A stretch of DNA of 64,000 bases, from assembly GCF_900537995.1 (NCBI RefSeq), contig NZ_LR027880.1, positions 1,620,001-1,684,000 on the forward strand, in the 5' to 3' direction. The first letter of the stretch is position 1. Each line of letters opens with the position of its first letter. The position numbers and the translations under genes are program-made. The notes beneath the pieces were generated by a model, which had not been told where the DNA came from, ran no database searches, and worked only from the letters and a program-made list of their open reading frames with translations. Shown in pieces: positions 9,293 through 18,277 of the stretch. Source of the DNA: Roseburia intestinalis L1-82 (GTDB lineage: Bacteria; Bacillota; Clostridia; Lachnospirales; Lachnospiraceae).

Positions 9293-11788
9293 ATGGAAAC
9301 CAACCATAATGAACCAAAATATATCGGGGTAAAAGGGGCGAGAGTCCACAACCTGAAAAATGTAAATGTGGATGTACCTCTGCATCAGATTGTGGGGGTT
9401 GCAGGTGTCTCCGGTTCGGGCAAATCTTCGCTGGCACTTGGTGTTTTGTATGCAGAGGGTTCCAGACGATATCTGGAGTCACTTTCTACTTATACAAGAA
9501 GGCGTATGACAGGAGCGGCAAAAGCACAGGTGGACGAGGTGTTATATGTCCCGGCAGCTTTAGCACTCCATCAGCGTCCGGGAATACCGGGGATCCGCAG
9601 TACGTTTGGAACCGGAACCGAACTTTTGAACAGCTTAAGGCTGATGTATTCGAGACTGGCATCCCACCGCTGTCCGAATGGACATTACATAGAGCCTACG
9701 TTAAAAGTAGCGGCAGAGCAGGAAATCTTATGTCCGGTGTGCGGGGAAAAAGTACATGCACCGAGTGCGGAAGAACTTGCCTTTAATTCACAGGGGGCGT
9801 GTCAAAGATGCGGCGGTACGGGAAGTGTGCGGACAGTGGATTTTGATTCGCTGGTGCCGGACGATTCGATCAGCATTGATGAGGGAGCGGTCGCACCGTG
9901 GAACAGTCTGATGTGGTCACTGATGACAGATGTCTGCCGTGAGATGGGTGTGCGCACGGATGTCCCATTCCGGGAACTGACAGACGAGGAGAAAGAGATC
10001 GTCTATCACGGCCCGGCTGAGAAAAAACATATTTTTTATAAGGCAAAAAAATCCAACCAGGCGGGTGAACTGGATTTTACCTATTATAATGCCGTTTACA
10101 CCGTGGAAAATGCGCTTGCAAAAGTAAAAGATGAGAAGGGCATGAAGCGCGTGGAAAAATTTTTAAAGGAAGATATCTGTCCGGAATGTGGCGGCAGCAG
10201 GCTTTCTGAAGCTGCGAGAGCACCAAGGCTCCGTGGGATAAGTCTGGATGAAGCCTGCAAAATGACCTTAAAAGAACTGGTGGACTGGGTGGCAGGAGTG
10301 CCGGATTCCCTGCCGGAAGAAATGCGTCCCATGGCAGAATCCATCTGTGAATCGTTTCAGGCCGTTGCGAAAAGGCTGATGGATCTGGGACTTTCTTATC
10401 TGTCGCTTGACCGGACGGCCTCAACATTGTCGACCGGAGAGAGGCAGCGGATGCAGCTTGCCAGAGCGGTACGAAACCGCACGACAGGCGTTTTGTATGT
10501 GTTAGATGAGCCTTCGATCGGTCTGCACCCGTCGAATATCAAAGGGCTTAATGCCGTGATGCATGATCTGGTCGCGGACGGCAATTCCGTTCTTCTGGTA
10601 GACCACGATACACAGATATTATCGGAGGCGGACTGGCTGATCGAGATGGGACCCGAAGCCGGTGTGGGAGGCGGATATGTGATCGCGGAGGGCAGCATTC
10701 CGCAGATTATTTCCAATAAAAAATCCATGATCGGTCCTTTTCTGGCGAAAACGGCAGATATGCATGTCCGCACACAGGCAGGGAAAGAGGAAGTTTTTAC
10801 ACTTGGAAAATTGCATCTGTCTACGGATAACATTCACACGGTAAAGCCATTGGAAGTGGATATTCCAAAGGGCAGACTTACCGTGGTGACCGGTGTTTCC
10901 GGTTCGGGGAAGACCACGATGGTTTTAGAGAGTCTGATTCCGGGACTGGAAGCCTCTTTTTGCGGGGAACATCTGCCGAAACATGTGAAGAGTATTTCGG
11001 CGGAAGGAATTGCCCATGTGAAACTGATCGATGCCTCACCGATCGGTATCAATGTCCGTTCAACGGTGGCAACTTATGCAAACATACATGATGAACTCCG
11101 CAAAATCTATGCAAAAACAGCGGATGCGAAAGACCGGAAATACAAAGCGGGGGATTTTTCCTACAATACTGGAAAGCTGCGCTGCCCGGTCTGCGACGGA
11201 ACCGGGCAGATCAGTCTGGATGTACAGTTTTTACCGGATGTGGACATCCCATGCCCGGAATGTGGCGGTTCCCGGTACGCGAAAGAGGCATGGCAGATCA
11301 GCTATGAAAATAAACAGGGAAACAGGTATTCCCTGCCGGAACTGATGGAGATGGATGTCAATACGGCGCTGCAGGCAGTCAAGGATCTGAAACTGGTGCA
11401 CCAGAGGCTTGGTGTCCTGAAAAATTTAGGACTTGGATATCTGACGCTGGGGGAGGAAACACCGAGTCTTTCCGGCGGCGAGGCACAGAGACTGAAACTT
11501 GCCAGTGAAATGGGAAAAGGACAGTCGGATTCTGTCTTTGTGTTTGATGAGCCGACCATCGGACTGCATCCGTTGGATGTACAGACGTTACTTGGCGTAT
11601 TTCAGGCGCTGGTCGATAACGGGGCGACTGTGCTCGTCATTGAACATGATCTGGATGTGATCCGAAATGCAGATTATATCATTGATATGGGCCCCGGCGG
11701 TGGAGAGGAGGGCGGCAGAGTGGTCGCCTGCGGGACACCGGAGCAGATTGCAGCGAATGAGGAGAGTGTTACGGGGAAATATCTATAA
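9293..11788 (+). CDS. UvrA paralogue (class II, UvrA2-like) ATPase
   Basis: An 831-residue tandem ABC ATPase of the UvrA family. Seen: first Walker A GVSGSGKSSLALGVLYAEG (about 40), a zinc module CPVCGE...CQRCGGTG (about 149-180), a second CPECGGSRL (about 298), ABC signature STGERQRMQLA (about 382), second Walker A GVSGSGKTTMVLESL (about 536), CPVCDGTG...CPECGGSRY zinc module (about 634-662), and SLSGGEAQRLKLA (about 725). It is shorter than canonical UvrA (about 940) and lacks most of the region between the first ATPase half and the first zinc module where UvrB binds. Such class II proteins are linked to drug or peptide resistance or auxiliary DNA repair. The substrate cannot be told from sequence. 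Confidence 0.87.
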   Translation: METNHNEPKYIGVKGARVHNLKNVNVDVPLHQIVGVAGVSGSGKSSLALGVLYAEGSRRYLESLSTYTRRRMTGAAKAQVDEVLYVPAALALHQRPGIPGIRSTFGTGTELLNSLRLMYSRLASHRCPNGHYIEPTLKVAAEQEILCPVCGEKVHAPSAEELAFNSQGACQRCGGTGSVRTVDFDSLVPDDSISIDEGAVAPWNSLMWSLMTDVCREMGVRTDVPFRELTDEEKEIVYHGPAEKKHIFYKAKKSNQAGELDFTYYNAVYTVENALAKVKDEKGMKRVEKFLKEDICPECGGSRLSEAARAPRLRGISLDEACKMTLKELVDWVAGVPDSLPEEMRPMAESICESFQAVAKRLMDLGLSYLSLDRTASTLSTGERQRMQLARAVRNRTTGVLYVLDEPSIGLHPSNIKGLNAVMHDLVADGNSVLLVDHDTQILSEADWLIEMGPEAGVGGGYVIAEGSIPQIISNKKSMIGPFLAKTADMHVRTQAGKEEVFTLGKLHLSTDNIHTVKPLEVDIPKGRLTVVTGVSGSGKTTMVLESLIPGLEASFCGEHLPKHVKSISAEGIAHVKLIDASPIGINVRSTVATYANIHDELRKIYAKTADAKDRKYKAGDFSYNTGKLRCPVCDGTGQISLDVQFLPDVDIPCPECGGSRYAKEAWQISYENKQGNRYSLPELMEMDVNTALQAVKDLKLVHQRLGVLKNLGLGYLTLGEETPSLSGGEAQRLKLASEMGKGQSDSVFVFDEPTIGLHPLDVQTLLGVFQALVDNGATVLVIEHDLDVIRNADYIIDMGPGGGEEGGRVVACGTPEQIAANEESVTGKYL

Positions 11789-11798
11789 AGAATAGGGG

Positions 11799-11827
11799 TT
11801 GCGTTTCTCATTCATTTCTGCTACAAT
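11799..11827 (+). promoter_or_regulatory. Predicted sigma-A promoter of the mgtE leader transcript
   Basis: TTGCGT at 11799-11804 and TACAAT at 11822-11827 are separated by 17 bp, giving a good vegetative promoter. Transcription would begin near 11834, leaving a leader of about 250 nt before mgtE. Confidence 0.6.
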
Positions 11828-11882
11828 GACCACGTCATTTTCAGACATATCAAAATTCAAATTTTAATGGAGGTGAATTTTC

Positions 11883-11969
11883 ATGGACAGTTGCGATAGC
11901 GTAGGACGAAGTAAAATATGCGATGTACGAAGATGTAAAAAAAGAATGTGGCTGTCTGTGAAAGTCTGA
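11883..11969 (+). CDS. 28-residue leader peptide upstream of mgtE
   Basis: ATG at 11883 is preceded by GGAGGTG at good spacing and opens a 28-codon frame ending TGA at 11967-11969. The peptide starts MDSCDSVGRSKICDVRRCKK and ends in a hydrophobic/basic stretch; it holds three Cys and seven Lys/Arg and has no membrane segment. Codons 12-15 contain the 5' arm of a hairpin that competes with a terminator further down (see 11918-12051). This is the layout of a leader ORF whose translation sets transcription read-through into mgtE. Regulation by magnesium is inferred from the downstream gene and from known Mg-responsive leader ORFs such as mgtL; the sequence itself does not resemble MgtL. Confidence 0.6.
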   Translation: MDSCDSVGRSKICDVRRCKKRMWLSVKV

Positions 11970-12051
11970 CCGCCATATTCTATATTGTTGTGCACCTTTT
12001 TATACATCGCATCAGAGGATCCTTGCAATCACAATGAAGCGATGTATTTTT
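11918..12051 (+). promoter_or_regulatory. Attenuator-like competing hairpins ahead of mgtE
   Basis: ATGCGATGTA (11918-11927, inside the leader ORF) is perfectly complementary to TACATCGCAT (12003-12012). The latter's first eight bases are also complementary to GCGATGTA (12039-12046), which is followed directly by TTTTT. Pairing of arms 1 and 2 excludes the terminator formed by arms 2 and 3. A further hairpin, GAATGTGGC with GCCATATTC, lies between arms 1 and 2. A ribosome translating the leader peptide would cover arm 1 and favour termination. I do not recognise the M-box or any other known magnesium aptamer here. Confidence 0.62.
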
Positions 12052-12081
12052 ATGCCCATTTCAGGCGAAAAGGAGGTCACA

Positions 12082-13473
12082 ATGAGAAAAGTATTAATCC
12101 CGAAAAAAGACTATGTAAAAGAACTGATAAAGATCATCCGTGTTACAAAAGATGAGCAGAAATTACGGAATCTGCTGTCAGATTATCATGAGAAAGATAT
12201 CGCGGAGGCAATCACATTTCTGACGGAGACTGAGCGGAAGCATCTCTACCGTGTGCTCGGCTCTGAAAGGATCGCAGAGATAATTTCCTATTTTGATGAT
12301 GCGGAAATGTACTTGGAGGAACTGTCTTTAGAGCAGGCAGCAAAAGTAATTTCCTACATGGATGCAGATGATGCACTTGACGTGTTAGATGATCTGTCCG
12401 AGTCAAAGAAAAATGAGATCGTGAGCCATCTGGATGCGGACGCACAGAAAGATGTGCAGAAACTGCTCTCCTATGAGGAGGATGAGATTGGAAGCTGCAT
12501 GACGAACAACTTTGTCTGTATTTCAGAGGAGCTGTCCGTCCGGGAAGCGATGAGCGAACTGGTCCGCCAGGCGGGGGAACATGATAATATTTCAACGATT
12601 TATGTTACCGATACAGAGGAAAAATTTGCCGGTGCGATCGATCTGAAAGACCTGATCATCGCGAGAGAAAATACACCTCTGCAGGAGATCGTCAGCAGTT
12701 CCTATCCGTATGTGTATGAACATGAAAATATCAGTGAATGTGTGGAAAAGATTGCAGATTATGAGGAGGATTCCATCCCGGTACTGACACAGGATGGAAA
12801 GATAGCCGGTATTCTGACTGCAACAGATATCGTGGAGTTAGTAGATGATGCGATGGGAGATGACTATGCAAAACTTGCAGGTCTGACCTCCGAGGAGGAT
12901 TTAAAGGAACCGACGATCGTGAGTATGAAAAAGAGACTGCCATGGCTGATCATATTGTTGTTCCTTGGGATGGCAGTGTCCTCTGTTGTCGGAATATTTG
13001 AATCTGTGGTTGCAGTTCTGCCGATCGTGATCTGCTTTCAGTCGCTGGTGCTTGATATGGCAGGAAATGTTGGTACGCAGTCGCTTGCAGTAACGATCCG
13101 TGTACTTGTGGATGAGGATTTAGATACCAGAAAAAAACTGGCTCTTCTTGGAAAAGAAATGAAGATCGGCTTTTTGAATGGAGCGAGCCTTGGCGTCATG
13201 GCACTTGTATTTCTTGGCATTTACATCCACCTGTTCAAAAAATATGCCTGGATGTCAGCATTCCTGATTTCCGGGTGCGTTGGGATTTCTCTGGTCGTTG
13301 CGATGGTAATCTCTGGTTTTGTAGGTACGATCATCCCGATGTTCTTCCACAAGATCCATATTGATCCGGCAGTTGCATCCGGTCCGCTGATCACGACGGT
13401 GAATGATCTGGTTGCAGTAATCACTTATTATGGATTGGCGATGGTATTTCTGATCGATATTTTTCATATTTAG
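12082..13473 (+). CDS. mgtE: Magnesium transporter MgtE
   Basis: A 463-residue homodimeric Mg2+ channel of the cytoplasmic membrane. Residues about 1-130 form the superhelical MgtE N domain rich in acidic residues (EKDIAEAI, DADDALDVLDDL); residues about 130-255 are a pair of CBS domains; five membrane segments follow from about 283 to the end, with PxVxCFQSLVLDMAGNVGTQSLAV marking the pore region. The start at 12082 has AAGGAGG five bases upstream; a further in-frame ATG at 12034 lies within the leader hairpins and is not used. Expression is probably controlled by the leader peptide and terminator just upstream. The gene has normal length and no defects. Confidence 0.93.
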   Translation: MRKVLIPKKDYVKELIKIIRVTKDEQKLRNLLSDYHEKDIAEAITFLTETERKHLYRVLGSERIAEIISYFDDAEMYLEELSLEQAAKVISYMDADDALDVLDDLSESKKNEIVSHLDADAQKDVQKLLSYEEDEIGSCMTNNFVCISEELSVREAMSELVRQAGEHDNISTIYVTDTEEKFAGAIDLKDLIIARENTPLQEIVSSSYPYVYEHENISECVEKIADYEEDSIPVLTQDGKIAGILTATDIVELVDDAMGDDYAKLAGLTSEEDLKEPTIVSMKKRLPWLIILLFLGMAVSSVVGIFESVVAVLPIVICFQSLVLDMAGNVGTQSLAVTIRVLVDEDLDTRKKLALLGKEMKIGFLNGASLGVMALVFLGIYIHLFKKYAWMSAFLISGCVGISLVVAMVISGFVGTIIPMFFHKIHIDPAVASGPLITTVNDLVAVITYYGLAMVFLIDIFHI

Positions 13474-13489
13474 GAGGAACGGAGATATT

Positions 13490-14521
13490 ATGAATACACA
13501 AAATTTAAGAACCCTTTTTCCAACTGTAACGAAACAAAAAATACTGAATCTGTCATATGGCGAGGGAGAACATTATACAGTGCTTCCCATGATTGCCCAA
13601 AAAGAGGATACATTTTATCTGTGGGAAATTTCAGCCATGTCGGAACAGGAATATGAACACAGAAACGGAACATACAAAGAAGCGAAGACAAACCGGGCAG
13701 AGTTAAAGCAGAATCTGGAAGAAGCAGACCAGGTGTGGATCGAAAAAATTGTAAGCGGTGGCTGCTGTTTTGAGGCCGCTTCAGCAACAGGCACCTGTCT
13801 TGGCGAGCGATATAATATAGAGGAACAGATACAGTTTTTATATATGCTTGGACAGGGAGCGGAGTTGGGGGAGTTAGAACAGGTGGAGCTTGACAGGCTG
13901 TTTATCACCTGCTATGAACTGACGGGAAAAGACGGGCAGAAATTATCCGAAGAAGCATTTTGGAATATGGGAAATGAGGATGTTACGGTTACGCTGTCAG
14001 AACAGCACCGATCTGTTCTGGTACAAAAAAGATTCCGCTTAAAGATCGGGGAATATGCAAAACCCAAAGTGCTCCATCTGACCGGAGAGGCAGAAAGCAG
14101 TGTTTATATTCATGGCATCCGGTTCCATGATGTCTGGAAAGAGGCGGAGACACGTTTTGAAGATAAACGATATCTGGAACATTTCAGCAAAGAACAGATT
14201 GCACAGATGAAACGGGAATTTATGGAACTTCTGCCGCAGATATGTCCCAAAGGCTGTGTCCTGCCCATGATCGAATACGAGTGCGACAGGGATTATCAGA
14301 TGCAGTTTTATACGACGGAATATCTGAAACGCGCACCAAAGCATCATTCTACGGCATTATTTTTCGCGATGCGTCCGGACACGCAGATTGGACCGATGGG
14401 ATACAAAAACAGGGTATGTCAGTTAGAAGCAATGGAGGAAGGCTTTGAGGGAGAGATATCCGTTGAGATATTTTTGTGTCATAAAACAATACCGGGAGAA
14501 GAGAAAAAAGCAAGGCATTAA
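13490..14521 (+). CDS. Conserved hypothetical cytoplasmic protein
   Basis: A 343-residue soluble protein with no signal peptide, membrane segment or nucleotide-binding motif that I can see. AGGAGG precedes the ATG, and only 16 bp separate it from mgtE, so the two are likely co-transcribed. The N-terminal half is mixed alpha/beta with a GGCCFEAASATGTC segment near residues 86-99; the C-terminal half is rich in Glu and aromatic residues and ends in a basic tail. The family is not recognised. Its position between mgtE and the TetM-like fusion does not suggest a function. Confidence 0.75.
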   Translation: MNTQNLRTLFPTVTKQKILNLSYGEGEHYTVLPMIAQKEDTFYLWEISAMSEQEYEHRNGTYKEAKTNRAELKQNLEEADQVWIEKIVSGGCCFEAASATGTCLGERYNIEEQIQFLYMLGQGAELGELEQVELDRLFITCYELTGKDGQKLSEEAFWNMGNEDVTVTLSEQHRSVLVQKRFRLKIGEYAKPKVLHLTGEAESSVYIHGIRFHDVWKEAETRFEDKRYLEHFSKEQIAQMKREFMELLPQICPKGCVLPMIEYECDRDYQMQFYTTEYLKRAPKHHSTALFFAMRPDTQIGPMGYKNRVCQLEAMEEGFEGEISVEIFLCHKTIPGEEKKARH

Positions 14522-14576
14522 TGCAAATTTTGTGTTATCATGAGTGCAGGTGAAAGAAAGCAAGAGGGATTGTTTT

Positions 14577-17285
14577 ATGACACAGACTCATATAAATATT
14601 GCAATGTTAGCACATGTTGATGCAGGAAAGACAACATTGTCGGAAGCGTTATTATATAAAAGCGGCAGCATCCGGAAAGCCGGACGTGTGGACAATAAAG
14701 ATGCGTTTTTAGATACCAATGAAATGGAGAGAAACCGTGGAATCACAATTTTCTCCAAACAGGCTGTTTTTTCGTATGGAGGATGTGAATTTACACTGTT
14801 AGATACACCGGGACATGTGGATTTTTCTGCGGAAATGGAGCGTACCTTGCAGGTGCTTGACTATGCTGTGCTGATCATAAGCGGTGCGGACGGTGTGCAG
14901 GGACATACGAGGACTCTCTGGCGTCTTCTGGCGCGCTATGATATTCCGACATTTATTTTTGTCAATAAGATGGATCAGCTGGGGACGGATCACGAAAAAT
15001 TATTAGATCAGATCAAGGATACATTGAGCAGTGCCTGTGTGGATTTCTCAAAAAATGAAGACGGAACTTACCAGGATAAGGATTTTTATGAAAATGTGGC
15101 GGTCTGCAATGAAAAAGTGTTAGAAGCGTACTTAGAAGGCGGCAGTATCGAAGATGAATCTGTCCGTGAAATGATACAGAAAAGGGAGTTATTTCCATGT
15201 TTCTTCGGTTCTGCACTGAAAATGGAAGGGATCGAGGAGCTGCTTTTTGCACTTTCCGAATATACGAAAATGCCGGAGTATCCGGGAGAGTTTGGTGCCA
15301 CCGTATTTAAGATCACACGTGATGCGCAGGGCAGCCGTCTTACACATTTAAAAGTTACAGGCGGTGTGCTGAAGGCGAGAAATCTGCTGTCAGGACATAA
15401 GCAGAATAAAGCAGAGGATATCTGGGAGGAAAAGGTAAACCAGATCCGTATCTATTCCGGTGAAAAATATGAGACAAAAGATGAGGTGGAAGCGGGAACC
15501 ATCTGTGCCGTGACCGGATTATCCTACACCTATCCGGGTGAGGGATTGGGAAGCCAGGAGGAGTCCGAACTGCCGATCTTAGAGCCGGTGCTGACCTATG
15601 AACTGATTTTGCCTGACGGTGTGCAGCCACAGGCGATGATGCCGAAACTTGCGATGTTAGAGGAAGAAGAGCCGGAACTTCACATTGTGTGGAATGAAGA
15701 ACTGCAGGAGATCAGGATACAGATTATGGGGGAGGTGCAGATCGAAATCTTAAAAGCACTGATCTCAGATCGCTTTGGTGTGGAGGTGGAATTTGGCACC
15801 GGAAAAATTCTCTACCGCGAGACGATTGCAGATACCGTGGAGGGAGTGGGGCATTTTGAACCGCTGCGCCATTATGCGGAGGTTCATCTTTTATTAGAGC
15901 CGGGAGAGACCGGAAGCGGACTTACCTTTGCGGCGGATGTCAGTGAGGATATGTTCTCAAGAAACTGGCAGAGACTGGTGCTTACACATCTGGAAGAAAA
16001 GGAGCATGTCGGTGTGTTGACAGGATCGCCGGTCACAGATATGAAAGTCACATTGGTCGCCGGACGTGCACATATAAAACATACGGAAGGCGGCGATTTC
16101 AGGCAGGCGACTTACCGTGCGTTCCGACAGGGATTAAAGCAGGCACAGTCCGTGCTGTTAGAGCCGTGGTATGATTTCCGGCTGGAGATACCGAATGAAT
16201 GTATTGGACGTGCCATGAACGACATTGAGGGAATGTCCGGTAAATTTGATGCTCCGGACAGAAACGGGGAGATGGCAGTGTTGACAGGAATTGTTCCGGT
16301 TGCATCGATGCGTGACTATGCAAAAGATGTGACGGCATACACCAAGGGACATGGAAGCCTTACCTGTACACTTCACGGTTATCTGCCCTGCCATAATACG
16401 GAGGAGGTTGTGGAAATTATCGGTTATGATTCGGAACGTGATCTGGCAAATCCAACCGGCTCCGTATTCTGTGCGCATGGCGCAGGATTTGTGGTCCCGT
16501 GGGATCAGGTCATGGATTATATGCATTTGGAAAGCGTATTAAAACCGACAAAACAAGCGGATGAATGGCAGCCCAAACAGATCTATATGCAGCAGCAGAG
16601 CAGGGAAGAAGCGTGGATCGGCACAGATGAGATTGACAGAATTTTAAATCAGACATACAATGCTAATAAACGGGAAAAATCTGCTCCGGGGCGCAATGTC
16701 TGGAAACGGTCAGGCGGAAGCAGCACGAATATATTACCGGTAACACGGACTTACACACCGCCATTATCGAACAAAGAATATCTGCTCGTGGACGGTTACA
16801 ATGTGATATTTGCATGGGATGAGTTAAACGAGCTTGCCCGTGACAATGTGGATGGAGCGCGTGGAAGGCTTCTCGATATTTTATGTGATTATCAGGGAAT
16901 GCGTGGATGTGAACTGATCGTGGTGTTTGATGCATACCGCGTACAGGGACACAAGACTGAAATGTATGATTACCATAATATTCATGTGGTTTACACGCGG
17001 GAGGCAGAGACTGCGGATCAGTACATTGAGAAGTTTGCACATGAAAATGGAAGAAAATACCGTGTGACGGTTGCAACATCGGATGGATTAGAGCAGATCA
17101 TTATCCGGGGAGCCGGATGCGGACTGATCTCTGCAAGAGAATTGGAAAAAGAGATCACACGCAAACGCGGGGAAATGTTAGAAACATATCAGGCAAAACG
17201 TGAACCGGAAAAGAAGGTGCACATGGCAGAGCGCATTCCGGATGAGGTGGCAGAAGCAGTCAGAAAGGCGGATTTTCATGAATAA
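14577..17285 (+). CDS. TetM-like translational GTPase fused to a C-terminal NYN (YacP/Rae1-like) nuclease domain
   Basis: A 902-residue fusion. Residues 1-about 650 are an EF-G-like ribosomal protection GTPase: G1 AHVDAGKTT, G3 DTPGHVDF, G4 NKMD, followed by the beta-barrel, domain IV (YAKDVTAYTKGHGS) and domain V. Residues about 734-880 are a NYN/PIN-type domain of the YacP family, with LLVDGYNVIFAWDEL, VVFDAY and the VATSDGLEQ motif that supply acidic active-site residues. In Bacillus subtilis YacP (Rae1) is an A-site mRNA endonuclease. The fusion therefore suggests one protein that docks on the ribosome and cuts mRNA, an inference. The ATG at 14577 is preferred to 14544 because it has AGAGGGA upstream and begins at MTQTHINIAMLAH. 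It need not give tetracycline resistance. Confidence 0.88.
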   Translation: MTQTHINIAMLAHVDAGKTTLSEALLYKSGSIRKAGRVDNKDAFLDTNEMERNRGITIFSKQAVFSYGGCEFTLLDTPGHVDFSAEMERTLQVLDYAVLIISGADGVQGHTRTLWRLLARYDIPTFIFVNKMDQLGTDHEKLLDQIKDTLSSACVDFSKNEDGTYQDKDFYENVAVCNEKVLEAYLEGGSIEDESVREMIQKRELFPCFFGSALKMEGIEELLFALSEYTKMPEYPGEFGATVFKITRDAQGSRLTHLKVTGGVLKARNLLSGHKQNKAEDIWEEKVNQIRIYSGEKYETKDEVEAGTICAVTGLSYTYPGEGLGSQEESELPILEPVLTYELILPDGVQPQAMMPKLAMLEEEEPELHIVWNEELQEIRIQIMGEVQIEILKALISDRFGVEVEFGTGKILYRETIADTVEGVGHFEPLRHYAEVHLLLEPGETGSGLTFAADVSEDMFSRNWQRLVLTHLEEKEHVGVLTGSPVTDMKVTLVAGRAHIKHTEGGDFRQATYRAFRQGLKQAQSVLLEPWYDFRLEIPNECIGRAMNDIEGMSGKFDAPDRNGEMAVLTGIVPVASMRDYAKDVTAYTKGHGSLTCTLHGYLPCHNTEEVVEIIGYDSERDLANPTGSVFCAHGAGFVVPWDQVMDYMHLESVLKPTKQADEWQPKQIYMQQQSREEAWIGTDEIDRILNQTYNANKREKSAPGRNVWKRSGGSSTNILPVTRTYTPPLSNKEYLLVDGYNVIFAWDELNELARDNVDGARGRLLDILCDYQGMRGCELIVVFDAYRVQGHKTEMYDYHNIHVVYTREAETADQYIEKFAHENGRKYRVTVATSDGLEQIIIRGAGCGLISARELEKEITRKRGEMLETYQAKREPEKKVHMAERIPDEVAEAVRKADFHE

Positions 17286-17526
17286 ACAGGAAGAAGTAAA
17301 ATTTACACAGTCCGGCTTTTTAAAAATTGATGGGAAAAAAAGAGTTTCGGTTCGATTTGAACGTGGAAGTGATATTGCAGAGGGCATGCTTCCGCCGGGA
17401 AAAATCACAAAGAATCATGGATTTTCCGATAAGGAAGTAGCAGGATTAGAAATCTATCTGGAGATGAACTGTGATGAGATCTACAAAAAAGCGAAGGAAA
17501 TTGGTAAATTTACCAACTTACTATAA
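17278..17526 (+). CDS. Small conserved protein downstream of the TetM-like fusion
   Basis: An 82-residue hydrophilic protein whose ATG overlaps the end of the preceding gene by 8 bp, so it is translationally coupled. It begins MNKQEEVKFTQSGFLKIDGK, contains a central PPGKITKNHGFSDKEV loop and ends in a short helix. No known domain was recognised. The composition is that of a small soluble beta-rich protein. The coupling suggests a function joined to the ribosome-associated fusion protein, but this is inference. Confidence 0.62.
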   Translation: MNKQEEVKFTQSGFLKIDGKKRVSVRFERGSDIAEGMLPPGKITKNHGFSDKEVAGLEIYLEMNCDEIYKKAKEIGKFTNLL

Positions 17527-17929
17527 AAGAATATTTCCATTATTATTCGCATGGATGATCCTGCTTACGACCTGTGCTGGCAGTCAGTCGGATGTTTTAC
17601 GAATGAAATCTACAGAAAAGGCATCCGGTCAGACAATGCTCTCAGGCGAGCGGCTGGCAAAAACGTATGATGCACTGTTAGAGACAGCCAGAGGACGCAG
17701 CGAAACATTAGAGAGTGGGAGGGTAAAAGAGTTTGCATCCGTAAACTGGCGCAGAATGGCAGGCGTTACAATAAGGATTCTGCTTGTCATACTCCCAGCG
17801 CTGATTTTGCAGTTTTGGAGCATCTGGTACCGCAGGGCTGATGAGATCGTGCCGCGTGGACTGCTCTTAGTGAAGTTTGTGAGGAGGGCGGACGGAAAAA
17901 AGAATGGCATTTTAGCTCTCATGAAATAA
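17501..17929 (+). CDS. Small two-helix membrane protein or lipoprotein, start uncertain
   Basis: About 142 residues if the TTG at 17501 is used; an ATG at 17471 lies in the same frame but deeper inside the previous gene. The N-terminus is a basic stretch followed by a hydrophobic segment ending LLTTC-AGSQ, which resembles a lipoprotein signal with a weak lipobox. A soluble, charged middle (about 35-80) follows, then a second hydrophobic helix (about 87-108) and a basic C-terminus. It overlaps the preceding small gene by 26 bp. The family is unknown and the start is the weakest part of the call. Confidence 0.5.
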   Translation: MVNLPTYYKRIFPLLFAWMILLTTCAGSQSDVLRMKSTEKASGQTMLSGERLAKTYDALLETARGRSETLESGRVKEFASVNWRRMAGVTIRILLVILPALILQFWSIWYRRADEIVPRGLLLVKFVRRADGKKNGILALMK

Positions 17930-17964
17930 AAAATAAAAATATTATTTTATGAGAGGTAGAAAAA

Positions 17965-18108
17965 ATGCAGATTCTTATTTGGGTTATGATGATCGTTGGT
18001 GGTGCCGCAGGACTTTTGTCCACGGCTTATCTTGTTTTGGCTATGCCGATAATTCTGGTGTGGAAGATTTTCCGCAAGGTGAAATACCATATAGCGATCT
18101 GTGACTGA
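17965..18108 (+). CDS. 47-residue single-helix membrane peptide
   Basis: A short frame starting ATG at 17965, 5-8 bases after GAGAGGTAG, and ending TGA at 18106-18108. It encodes a 47-residue peptide with a long hydrophobic stretch (about residues 3-34) and a basic tail (KIFRKVK). It lies 35 bp behind the preceding membrane protein and just before a strong terminator, so it is probably the last gene of that operon. No homologue is recognised. Confidence 0.5.
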   Translation: MQILIWVMMIVGGAAGLLSTAYLVLAMPIILVWKIFRKVKYHIAICD

Positions 18109-18136
18109 TGAAGTGGATTTAAAATAACGGACCAAA

Positions 18137-18178
18137 ATGCCAAAATCCTGTATTTATGCAGGATTTTGGCATTTGTTT
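18137..18178 (+). terminator. Rho-independent terminator
   Basis: A perfect 14-bp inverted repeat (18137-18150 with 18159-18172), 8-base loop, followed by TTGTTTTG. It closes the operon that ends with the 47-residue membrane peptide. Confidence 0.8.
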
Positions 18179-18277
18179 TGTGAAACTATTGTGCTGGACA
18201 AGAAGAACTTATGCGATTCTTTTGTGAAGAAGCAGATTATAGTATGAACAATCAGAAAAATCCGATTGGGATTCTTT

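Noticed and set aside
8669..9385. 238-codon minus-strand open frame
   Set aside because: It overlaps the start of the UvrA paralogue, has no ribosome site or domain, and the plus strand shows recognisable gene remnants instead.
11834..12081. M-box (ykoK) magnesium riboswitch ahead of mgtE
   Set aside because: The conserved M-box blocks are not present; the leader ORF and competing hairpins explain the structure better.
14577..17285. Acquired tetracycline resistance gene
   Set aside because: It is TetM-like but carries a NYN domain, shows composition like its neighbours and has no mobile context; resistance cannot be claimed.
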